From NCBI GenBank assembly GCA_028278335.1, contig JANQEN010000203.1, positions 222,868-286,867 on the forward strand: DNA of 64,000 bases. Reading direction: 5' to 3'. Every line of letters starts with the position of its first letter. Position 1 is the stretch's first letter. Shown here one piece after another: positions 36,624 to 44,889 of the stretch. The notes beneath the pieces were generated by a model. The model did no database searches and was not told the DNA's origin. It worked only from the letters and a program-made list of their open reading frames with translations. The position numbers were made by a program, and so were the translations under genes. This DNA comes from Chitinivibrionales bacterium (GTDB lineage Bacteria; Fibrobacterota; Chitinivibrionia; Chitinivibrionales; JANQEN01).

Positions 36624-38927
36624 ATGAAACAGCAAATCAATATCAAAATTCTACTTTTGCTATTTGTTCTCATTTGTGCCCTTCAATCCAAGGAAAAGCT
36701 TTTTTCCTTTGTCAGCTCTCCTGATTGGCACATTGGTGAGGCCTATATTAAAAGTGCCGAGGTTATTGAAAAGGCAAATAGAATTCAAGACTCTGTGTTG
36801 ATGGATATGAAAAAGTACTCTCCACAATTTATAATGATTGCCGGTGATTTAATTGATGGAGATTTTAAAGGTCATTGGTACCATGTTTCAAATACCTATA
36901 ATAGTAAAGTCATCAATCAAATACATAAAGATGCAGATATCTGTTATGGAGGGCTGAAAAAGAAGTTTTCTGAACACGGCATAACAACAATAATAGCAGC
37001 TGTTGGTGATCATGAAGTGGGAGATAATGACTGGGGGGTCAATAGTGTTAAGTCTCATGCAGTCAAGGATTACCGCGCTGCATTTCAAAAGCATTTTCTT
37101 CAAACACCACAGGGCACATGGCTCTATCCAGATAATATTGGTTCAGTCGCTCCCCGTCCCACAGGTACTCTTTATGAAGGAACCTCCTATGCTGTAAAAT
37201 TTCAAAACCTCCTGGTTATTTCCATTGATCAATATCGCCAAGACTCTCCTACAAAGAAATTAAATAATCGTACTGGCACCATTATTCCCGATGTTGAAGG
37301 TAAGCACCTTGAATGGTTTGAAAACATTTTAAAGGCAGCAAGAAGCGATCCTTCTATCAAATTTATGATTGTTCAGGGACACGCACCAATTATTGGTCCT
37401 GTTCGGAAAAAAAGCAGTAGTGGTATGCTTTTTGAAAAAAAGGAACAATCTTCTCTTTGGCAACTTATGAAAGCATATAATGTGGACCTCTACTTTGCTG
37501 GTGAAGTGCATACACACACAGCATCAAAGGAAGCAAACTCAAATTTAGTTCAATTGGTTCATGGTGCGATGGCGGGGAATGAGAATAGCTATAACTACAT
37601 TGTTACCGATGTATTTGATAATAAGCTTGAACTGACATTACGAATTGAGAAATTTGATCAGAGTAAACCCTATTTTGTCAATGCTGGAACCTTAACAATC
37701 GACAAGAGTGGAGCGCAACCGTCAATTACTGCTACAGGGGAACTATCATTGGTTGATCCCAAGGGACTTATCATCCATTATGATTTTGAATCAGCACAGA
37801 TTGCTATAAACTATGGGTATTTTGGTCAAAAATTTTATAATGGAACCCCAGTTGGAGTTACTCAAACAACGGGGGTTCTTGGTAAGGCATATTCATTTAA
37901 TGGCAATGCAAAAACAACTACCTTTGGTGAGCATCCCATTGGGGAAGCTGAACCACGCACTATTTCCACTTGGGTAAAGCTGAACACAATTAATGAGGGA
38001 ACCATTTCTGGAAGCGGTAAAACCTTGAAAAATATTAATGGGGTATATGATTTTCGAGCTAACAATGGCAAGCTACGACTCTATATTAATGCAGGAAATA
38101 ATAAAAGATTTGCCGAGGCAAATCAAAACACAATAAAAATTAACGATAATGTTTGGCATCATGTGGGATTAGTATTACCAGGAAAATCCAAGAATAAGCT
38201 TTCTCAAGTTCTCTTTTATATTGATGGAAAAGAATATAGCGCATCAACATCGAATCCAAATGCTGCTATTTACACTCATGCAGGAATGGCTCCCTATGTT
38301 ATAGGCAAGGCTTTCAAGTCAAATGGCCCTGGATTTGTTGGACATATTGACGATTATGGCCTATGGTCATCCGCTTTAAATCCAGCTATGATGTCTGCAC
38401 TCTACCACGTGGTCTCTGAAACGTCGCTAAAGTATAATGTCCATGACATGGACCAACTCTTTGCATTATATCGAAACAGAAGTAACTGTGTTGTTACCAT
38501 TGATCAACGAGATTGGCAATTTAAACAAGGACTAACTGGTAGCCCAGGAAGACTTATCAGTTATGGTAATAATGGGTATCACTTGATTCTTGATAACAGT
38601 GGAAATGGTTTAGCAACTGTTACATCAAGTACTACCATTGATCAATTTAATAAATGCCACATCTCTCAAGTCTCCACAAATTCTAAACACAATTCAATTG
38701 TAATTAAATTCTCTCTCAATCAAGTTACTCATATTACTTGTGATCTTTTTAATTTACAGGGCAGAAAATTAATGCCATTGATTCAAAATAGATTAAAGTC
38801 TGGAGTATACACATTCAACATAAATGCAATTCAAACAAATGGAACACTCATTCCTAATGGCATGTATATCGTGATATTAAAGGGAGATGCAATAAATCTG
38901 TCTTTCCCACTGCCTATTTCTTGGTAA
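36624..38927 (+). CDS. Secreted calcineurin-like phosphoesterase with LamG domain
   Basis: Signal peptide (1-22). The phosphoesterase domain (~25-340) has SSPDWHIG (DxH), IAGDLIDGD (GDxxD), VGDHEVGD in the place of GNHD, IVQGHAP and FAGEVHTHT in place of GHxH. A LamG/concanavalin-like jelly roll (~385-590: RTISTWVKLN, VWHHVGLVLPG, LFYIDGKEY, GFVGHIDDYGLWSSAL) may bind glycan. The end is a sorting tail (ITCDLFNLQGRKLM ... PNGMYIVIL). Ribosome site GAAGGAGAC. It could remove phosphate from the glycan or act as a sulfo- or phosphodiesterase; specificity is unknown. Confidence 0.85.
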   Translation: MKQQINIKILLLLFVLICALQSKEKLFSFVSSPDWHIGEAYIKSAEVIEKANRIQDSVLMDMKKYSPQFIMIAGDLIDGDFKGHWYHVSNTYNSKVINQIHKDADICYGGLKKKFSEHGITTIIAAVGDHEVGDNDWGVNSVKSHAVKDYRAAFQKHFLQTPQGTWLYPDNIGSVAPRPTGTLYEGTSYAVKFQNLLVISIDQYRQDSPTKKLNNRTGTIIPDVEGKHLEWFENILKAARSDPSIKFMIVQGHAPIIGPVRKKSSSGMLFEKKEQSSLWQLMKAYNVDLYFAGEVHTHTASKEANSNLVQLVHGAMAGNENSYNYIVTDVFDNKLELTLRIEKFDQSKPYFVNAGTLTIDKSGAQPSITATGELSLVDPKGLIIHYDFESAQIAINYGYFGQKFYNGTPVGVTQTTGVLGKAYSFNGNAKTTTFGEHPIGEAEPRTISTWVKLNTINEGTISGSGKTLKNINGVYDFRANNGKLRLYINAGNNKRFAEANQNTIKINDNVWHHVGLVLPGKSKNKLSQVLFYIDGKEYSASTSNPNAAIYTHAGMAPYVIGKAFKSNGPGFVGHIDDYGLWSSALNPAMMSALYHVVSETSLKYNVHDMDQLFALYRNRSNCVVTIDQRDWQFKQGLTGSPGRLISYGNNGYHLILDNSGNGLATVTSSTTIDQFNKCHISQVSTNSKHNSIVIKFSLNQVTHITCDLFNLQGRKLMPLIQNRLKSGVYTFNINAIQTNGTLIPNGMYIVILKGDAINLSFPLPISW

Positions 38928-38950
38928 ATATAATCGTAGAACCTTAAGTC

Positions 38951-39589
38951 TTAGAGTGTATTGGTACTTCTTTTCTTGATAAGCTCAGCAGCCTCTCTAT
39001 GTCCCCGTTGAATAGCGAATGCCCAGGCATTATCGCCATCAATATCGCGCAAAGACGGATCAGCCCCATTGTCAAGAAGCATAGTTATTATTGATATATG
39101 TCCCTCTGCAGCAGCAAACATAAGGGCACTCCAACCTTCGTTAGCGTCCACGACATTGACCTTTGCACCATTATTTAAAAGTAGACCAATAGTGGCAGGA
39201 AAATCTCCTGAGGAAGCATACATTAGGGCTGTACGACCTATTTGATCCTGAACATTTATAGTAGCCTTATGTTTAATAAGATACTCAACCACAGGTGTGT
39301 GCCCATTAAAGGCAGCTAACATCAAAGGTGTTCTTCCATATTCATCAACAGAATTAACTAACATACCATTTTGTATAGCAGCTTGTACATATTCAAGCTG
39401 GCCATTGAAGGATGCTTGAAATATATCCAAAGGCTTTGTTGATGGTTTTACCCTTTTTGATTGCCCATCAGTCAATGCTGTTTTGTTTTTTTCAACAGTT
39501 CTGTTTGTACTCTTTTCTTTTTCAGAATTGCATAGAATACAAAGTAGAGCAAATAATAAAAATATTGTATTAAAAGGATACCTATTCAT
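38951..39589 (-). CDS. Ankyrin-repeat lipoprotein
   Basis: A signal ending in the lipobox LLCILC makes it a probable lipoprotein. After a Lys/Ser/Thr-rich linker come four ankyrin repeats (~57-205), seen as GRTPLMLAAFNGHTPVVEYL, GRTALMYASSGDFPATIGLL, GWSALMFAAAEGHISIITML and a degenerate last repeat. Ankyrin repeats bind proteins. It starts 13 bases after the sulfatase C stop on the same strand, so the two are probably cotranscribed; it may hold an exported enzyme at the envelope or be an inhibitor, which is inference. Confidence 0.85.
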   Translation of the reverse strand: MNRYPFNTIFLLFALLCILCNSEKEKSTNRTVEKNKTALTDGQSKRVKPSTKPLDIFQASFNGQLEYVQAAIQNGMLVNSVDEYGRTPLMLAAFNGHTPVVEYLIKHKATINVQDQIGRTALMYASSGDFPATIGLLLNNGAKVNVVDANEGWSALMFAAAEGHISIITMLLDNGADPSLRDIDGDNAWAFAIQRGHREAAELIKKRSTNTL

Positions 39590-39602
39590 AATAATTTGGA
39601 AA

Positions 39603-41537
39603 TTACCGGAGCAAAGCGACTTTTTTACTTATCACATTTTTTCTGTTTGCTATTTTTAATGTGTAAATACCTACTGGCAGTTTTTTGGTACAAAAACTTA
39701 CTGAATATGATGCGAACTCGCCTTGATGAACTAATCTGCCCGACAATGAATAGAGTTCAATCGAGGTGTACTGCATTGGTGATGTTACCGTCAAACGACC
39801 ATTTGTATTTTTTATTTGTATCGCTGCTCCACTATGAGCAAAACTCCTTGTCAAGTAAACAGAGCTTAAGTCAATCGTATCAACAATATCGCTAGTCTTT
39901 ATGGTCACCGGTTTAGAGTAAATCACGTTCCCCTTCTCGTAGACAGAGATCTCAGAATTTGTTGATTTTGTCACACCAGTGTATACAGCTTGCCCATTTT
40001 TCCAGCTAATTCGAGATCCATTTCCCTTTAAGTTTACTTTAATATTGCTGACAGGTTTATTATCTGCAACGATAAAAAATGTTGCTCGCAATTTATTTGC
40101 CTCGTATGCCCAAGAAAAATCTTTAGAACGAACATGGGACATTTCCATAAGATTGTGAAGTAGCCTTACTGTATCAGGCTTGTTTGAAGCAATGTTAGTC
40201 TCTTCTTTAGGATCTTTTTCTAAATCAAACAGTTTTACATCAGTATAGGGATTATTTTTCATTTTATATTGAACAGCCTTCCATTTCCCCTTCCGAACAG
40301 CACGCCGACCATTCTTTTCAAAAAATTCCCAATAGAGAAAGTCCGGTTTTTCTTGAGCTCCCTGTCCAATAAGCTCTGGGAGGTAAGAGATACCATCAAG
40401 GGTTTCAGGGATTTCTTCATTAACAAGTTCAGCACAAGTTGGCAGGAAATCCCAAAATGAGGACACATGATTTGTACGAGTGCCTTGAGTAATTGTTCCA
40501 GGCCAGCTGGCAATGAAAGGAACCCTAATTCCTCCTTCATAGAGATCTCGTTTTATACCTCGCAACCCACCACTCCCATTAAAATAGGAAGGGTGACCAC
40601 CACCAGCGTTGTGAGGTCCATTGTCACTGGTAAATATGATTAATGTATTTTCAGAGAGCCCTAAATCATTTACTTTCTTCACAATCTCGCCAACATATTT
40701 ATCCAATCGGTACACCATCGCAGCAAAAACAGCATGACATTGGTTTTGTGAAATATAGCCGCCAATATTAGTTCCAGCTCCAATATAGTCACTACCCTTA
40801 TAGGTTTTCTCTGGAAGAAATCTCCCCTCAAACTTCTCAAAGATCGAGTCCTTTGGCACAATTAATTCTGCATGGGGAATTAGGTATGGGCAGTAAAGGA
40901 AAAAGGGTTTTGAAGCATTGTTATCAATAAATCTCAGTGCTTTATCATGAATTACATCAGCCGCATAGGTTGTGAGTTTTTTTAGATCATTTCCTGGTAA
41001 ATAATCCTTTTTGCCATTATCAATCAGATAATCAATATAGTACCGATGCGCTCTTGATTGATTGAGATAGCCGTAGTAATCATCAAACCCTTGCTTGTTT
41101 GGTTCACCAGAGGTGTTTACTTCACCTAAGCCCCACTTACCAAACATCCCTGTTGTATAACCTGCCTTTTTAAAGACCTCTGCCACAGTCAAAGACTGAT
41201 CAGGTAATGCGATATTACCATTACCACGAATGGGAGTATGCCCGGTATGTAAACCTGTCATAAGGCTGGATCGAGAAGGCGCACTCACCGTACTTCCTGA
41301 GTAATGGTTTGTAAATTTCTTTCCCTGTGAAGCAAGTCTATCAATATGAGGTGTACTGAATTTTTCTTGCCCGTAGCAGCTTAAATCACCATAGCCAAGA
41401 TCATCAGCAAGTATATAGATAACGTTGGGCTTTTCCTTGCCAAAGCTTGGATTGCTTGTACTGAGTAACCACCCTATTACGGTAATGAATAGGACTTTTC
41501 TACATTGTTTTGATTGTAAGATTTTGTTCTGTTCCAT
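39603..41537 (-). CDS. Secreted sulfatase C (Ser-type), paralogue of sulfatase A
   Basis: Signal peptide near residues 12-33, sulfatase domain with ILADDLGYGDLSCYGQ and TSDNGPHNAGG, formylglycine site Ser85 in SAPSR, and the same accessory beta domain as sulfatase A (SRISWKNGQAVYTGVTKS). The end is a sorting tail (TSIELYSLSGRLVHQ ... PVGIYTLKI). It is nearly collinear with sulfatase A, with long identical runs, so the pair arose by duplication. Different loops may mean different regiospecificity. Controlled with sulfatase D from the divergent region carrying the operator at 41602. Confidence 0.92.
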   Translation of the reverse strand: MEQNKILQSKQCRKVLFITVIGWLLSTSNPSFGKEKPNVIYILADDLGYGDLSCYGQEKFSTPHIDRLASQGKKFTNHYSGSTVSAPSRSSLMTGLHTGHTPIRGNGNIALPDQSLTVAEVFKKAGYTTGMFGKWGLGEVNTSGEPNKQGFDDYYGYLNQSRAHRYYIDYLIDNGKKDYLPGNDLKKLTTYAADVIHDKALRFIDNNASKPFFLYCPYLIPHAELIVPKDSIFEKFEGRFLPEKTYKGSDYIGAGTNIGGYISQNQCHAVFAAMVYRLDKYVGEIVKKVNDLGLSENTLIIFTSDNGPHNAGGGHPSYFNGSGGLRGIKRDLYEGGIRVPFIASWPGTITQGTRTNHVSSFWDFLPTCAELVNEEIPETLDGISYLPELIGQGAQEKPDFLYWEFFEKNGRRAVRKGKWKAVQYKMKNNPYTDVKLFDLEKDPKEETNIASNKPDTVRLLHNLMEMSHVRSKDFSWAYEANKLRATFFIVADNKPVSNIKVNLKGNGSRISWKNGQAVYTGVTKSTNSEISVYEKGNVIYSKPVTIKTSDIVDTIDLSSVYLTRSFAHSGAAIQIKNTNGRLTVTSPMQYTSIELYSLSGRLVHQGEFASYSVSFCTKKLPVGIYTLKIANRKNVISKKVALLR

Positions 41538-41601
41538 ATCTAATAATATAGCTTATTTTAACCGAATTTACTGCACAATTGAACCATTTTTTAAATTTTA
41601 C

Positions 41602-41615
41602 GCAAACGTTTTCGA
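41602..41615. promoter_or_regulatory. LacI-family operator between sulfatases C and D
   Basis: GCAAACGTTTTCGA, identical to the site at 34225, lies 65 bases before sulfatase C and 120 bases before sulfatase D. One site may serve both directions. Confidence 0.83.
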
Positions 41616-41734
41616 ATCAAATGAATTATATTATATATCAGGTATCAGTATATTCATTATACTTTGCAAGTATCCTTAAAAGGAACTAAATTAAAGTACG
41701 CTCTCATAGATTTTTTTTGGCTAAAGGAATTGGC

Positions 41735-43696
41735 ATGTACTACAGAAGATTCCTAGTAATAGTGATTCTTATTATTTGGCTTTCAGGCACATTAATAGAG
41801 GCCGAACAATTAGAGGGAAAAATTGTCTATGGAGAAAAACAGCCTTGCCAATCCTGTGATGTCCTTCTAAAAAATCTTAATAGAACTACGCAATCAAATA
41901 GCAACGGAGACTTTTCCTTTGATATTGTTGCACTTAAAAATAGCTTTGCCTTCAATAGAGTTCGCGTAGCCATTCAGAAAAACAGTAGAATTTCGATATG
42001 GCTTCCTGAAATGAATATAATCAAAATCACCCTATTTAATACTCAAGGACGATTGATTCAGACTCTATTTAACCGATTGGTCCCTCAAGGTGCTGTAGCT
42101 ATTGAACTACCGTCAATGAAACTATCACAGGGATTTTATTTTATCCAAGTAGACATTGGCTCAGAGAAACGTACGTTTAAATACCTTCCCCGTATGACCT
42201 GCGGAATTCAACACCCTGTGTTGAACAGTGATAACGATTCTCACTACGAAATAGCTCTTACGCAAGATGATATAGATGCCATTGACACATTAATAATATC
42301 TTGTAAAGGGTTCGCACAATTTAAGGCACCGGTAAATACCTATAATCAAAATATGGGTGATATTACGATCAAATCACCAAATATCATTTTTATTTTGGCA
42401 GATGATCTTGGTTATGGTGAAGTGAGTACCTTCCGCCGCCAATTTGTCCAACATAACACCAAGGTCTATTTCGAAACACCAGAACTTGACAAGATGGCTG
42501 CACAGGGTATGATATTCACAGACTTTTATGCTGGTAATACTGTTTCTGGTCCGTCACGATGTAGTCTAATGAGTGGAAAACATCCAGGTCATGCAACAGT
42601 ACGGGGAAACAAATCGCTTTTTGCGGGAACCAATACTTGGGGCGACACAACCGGCTTAAATCCCTCGGTTGACACTGCGGTTACACAAGTTTTAAAGAAA
42701 GCCAACTATACAAATGGGCTATTTGGTAAGTGGCACTTGGAAAAGGGCCATGGCAACTATCCTACCTATCCTGAATCCTTTGGATTTGATGAAGTGCTTC
42801 GAGAGGATTGGTATATTGGCACATACTGGGATAATTATACTCAAAACTACCCCTGGGTACTTTACTCAAAAAGAGACAAACCGATCCCATTCGATATGAA
42901 TCGAAACAATGCCCGTGGCTACTACTTGGATGATATCAATACAGACTCAACATTCGAATTTATGAGCCGTCATAAGGATAAGAGCTTTTTTATTTTTGTA
43001 TCCTATAAAACACCACACAAACCATTAGAATACACTGACATTTCTATGTTTGCCAACAAAACTTGGCCCAACGTTGAAAAACGACATGCTGCGAGAATTC
43101 AACGTATAGATCACTCAATTGGGCACATCCTTAAAAAGCTAGACACCTTAGGAATTTCTGAACATACAATGGTCCTTTTCTCCAGTGATAATGGACCACA
43201 CAATGAGGGACATGATCATAAATTCTTTGATAGCAATGGCGATCTTCGTGGATTTAAACGCGCTTTGTACGAAGGTGGTATCCGGGTACCAACAATCGCT
43301 TACTGGAAGGGGATGATTGAACCAGGATCGAAAAGTGCTCATCCTGCTGCGTTTTGGGATTTCTTGGCAACCTGTGCAGACATCGCAGGTGTAAAGAGTG
43401 TGCCAACCAATCATGATGGTCTCTCATTCTTACCGGCCATGTTGGGCAAACCACAACCAGCTCACGATTATCTCTATTGGGAATTTTATGAGAATGCAAA
43501 TACCCACAAACAGGCTGCAAGAATGGGAAAATGGAAGGCTGTAAAAATAAAAAGTGGTGCAACACAGCTTTTTAATTTAGATTCAGATATATCTGAATCT
43601 AATAACATTGCAGGAAGTAATCCCAATACAGTAGCGACATTGGATTCAATTATGCGGATAGCAAGGACTTCAACTCCTCTTTATTGGGATCCATAA
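41735..43696 (+). CDS. Secreted sulfatase D (Ser-type) with sorting-like domain at the N-terminus
   Basis: I chose ATG 41735 behind AAAGGA; the TTG at 41717 is rejected. After a signal peptide the first ~210 residues hold a carboxypeptidase regulatory-like piece (QLEGKIVYGEKQPCQSCDVL) and then a type IX-like sorting domain (IIKITLFNTQGRLIQTLF ... LSQGFYFIQVDIG), which other proteins here carry at the C-terminus. The sulfatase domain follows (~220-653: IFILADDLGYGEVS, SGPSR with Ser271, SSDNGPHNEGH) and ends without a tail. First gene of an operon with anSME and sulfatase E. Confidence 0.9.
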   Translation: MYYRRFLVIVILIIWLSGTLIEAEQLEGKIVYGEKQPCQSCDVLLKNLNRTTQSNSNGDFSFDIVALKNSFAFNRVRVAIQKNSRISIWLPEMNIIKITLFNTQGRLIQTLFNRLVPQGAVAIELPSMKLSQGFYFIQVDIGSEKRTFKYLPRMTCGIQHPVLNSDNDSHYEIALTQDDIDAIDTLIISCKGFAQFKAPVNTYNQNMGDITIKSPNIIFILADDLGYGEVSTFRRQFVQHNTKVYFETPELDKMAAQGMIFTDFYAGNTVSGPSRCSLMSGKHPGHATVRGNKSLFAGTNTWGDTTGLNPSVDTAVTQVLKKANYTNGLFGKWHLEKGHGNYPTYPESFGFDEVLREDWYIGTYWDNYTQNYPWVLYSKRDKPIPFDMNRNNARGYYLDDINTDSTFEFMSRHKDKSFFIFVSYKTPHKPLEYTDISMFANKTWPNVEKRHAARIQRIDHSIGHILKKLDTLGISEHTMVLFSSDNGPHNEGHDHKFFDSNGDLRGFKRALYEGGIRVPTIAYWKGMIEPGSKSAHPAAFWDFLATCADIAGVKSVPTNHDGLSFLPAMLGKPQPAHDYLYWEFYENANTHKQAARMGKWKAVKIKSGATQLFNLDSDISESNNIAGSNPNTVATLDSIMRIARTSTPLYWDP

Positions 43697-43729
43697 TCTT
43701 TATATATACACCAGGAATAGGATAATAAA

Positions 43730-44887
43730 GTGCGCCCCTTTACTCTTTTAGTAAAACCGACAGGTCCTGATTGCAACCTTGATTGCGATTACTGTTTTTA
43801 TCTAAAAAAAGCAGCTCTCTATCCAGCTTCAAAAAGACATATCATGCCCGATGCTGTGTTACATCAGCTTATAAAAAGCTATTTTGAAACTAAGCAACCA
43901 GTGTATACTATTGGCTGGCAAGGCGGAGAGCCAACACTACTTGGGAAAGAGTTCTTTGAACGTGTCATCGAGCTTGAAAAAAGATATGCCCGCCCAGGAT
44001 TTACTATAGGGAATGGTCTTCAAACAAACTGCACTCTTTTAACCAACGATTTTGCGAATTTCCTTTTTCATAATAAATTTCTTGTTGGTGCCAGCCTTGA
44101 TGGGCCAGCCTATCTGCATAACACCTATCGTTTGAACAAAGAGCGCGCTAAAAGTCACACCCGTGTTTTAGAAGGGATCAAACATCTTCAAAACAACCAG
44201 GTAGAGTTCAATATCCTTGTTCTTGTAAATAAAGCAAATGTGATACAACCAAAAGAAGTGTATCGCTATTTGCTTAGAAAAGGGTTTAAGCACCTTCAAT
44301 TTATTCCCTGTGTTGAATTTGATACCCAGGGTAATCCACAACCGTTTACTATTAGTGCTGAAGAGTGGGGTAATTTCCTCTGTAAGATCTTCGACCTATG
44401 GTATGGCGAAGATATGTATACCATCTCTATTCGAGAGTTTGATGATATACTAAATGTAATAGTTGACAATAGAGTAACGGCCTGTACAAAGGGTAAGGAT
44501 TGTTGCCAATATTTATTAGTCGAGCATAATGGTGATGTATACCCCTGCGATTTCTTTGTGGAGAAAGGGCTAAAAATTGGTAATATCATGGAAAACTCTT
44601 GGGAGGAAATGCAAACATCTCAAAAATACCACGATTTTGGAAAGAACAAACTGACAGTAAATAGCACGTGTACTTCCTGCAGCTTTGCCTACATATGCAA
44701 TGGTGACTGTCTTAAACATCGGATGTATGCTGATAATCCACCGGACACACTCAGTTGGCTCTGTAATGGTCATAATCAAGGATTAAAAAAGTTTTTTACT
44801 CATACCCACGATAGATTTGAAAAACTTGCAGATATCATCCGGAGAAAAAGAGAGACTGAGGCAAAAAGAGCAATGAGGAAAGATTAA
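43730..44887 (+). CDS. Anaerobic sulfatase-maturating enzyme (anSME), radical SAM/SPASM
   Basis: The GTG start lies 33 bases after sulfatase D. The 385-residue cytoplasmic protein has the radical SAM motif CNLDCDYCFY near residue 15, GWQGGEPTLLG, and a C-terminal SPASM domain with Cys-rich stretches (CTKGKDCCQYLLVEHNGDVY, then STCTSCSFAYICNGDC). It oxidises the active-site Cys or Ser of unfolded sulfatases to formylglycine without oxygen. Its place between two Ser-type sulfatases fits, since only anSME-type enzymes process Ser. It indicates growth with little or no oxygen. Confidence 0.95.
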   Translation: MRPFTLLVKPTGPDCNLDCDYCFYLKKAALYPASKRHIMPDAVLHQLIKSYFETKQPVYTIGWQGGEPTLLGKEFFERVIELEKRYARPGFTIGNGLQTNCTLLTNDFANFLFHNKFLVGASLDGPAYLHNTYRLNKERAKSHTRVLEGIKHLQNNQVEFNILVLVNKANVIQPKEVYRYLLRKGFKHLQFIPCVEFDTQGNPQPFTISAEEWGNFLCKIFDLWYGEDMYTISIREFDDILNVIVDNRVTACTKGKDCCQYLLVEHNGDVYPCDFFVEKGLKIGNIMENSWEEMQTSQKYHDFGKNKLTVNSTCTSCSFAYICNGDCLKHRMYADNPPDTLSWLCNGHNQGLKKFFTHTHDRFEKLADIIRRKRETEAKRAMRKD

Positions 44888-44889
44888 TT

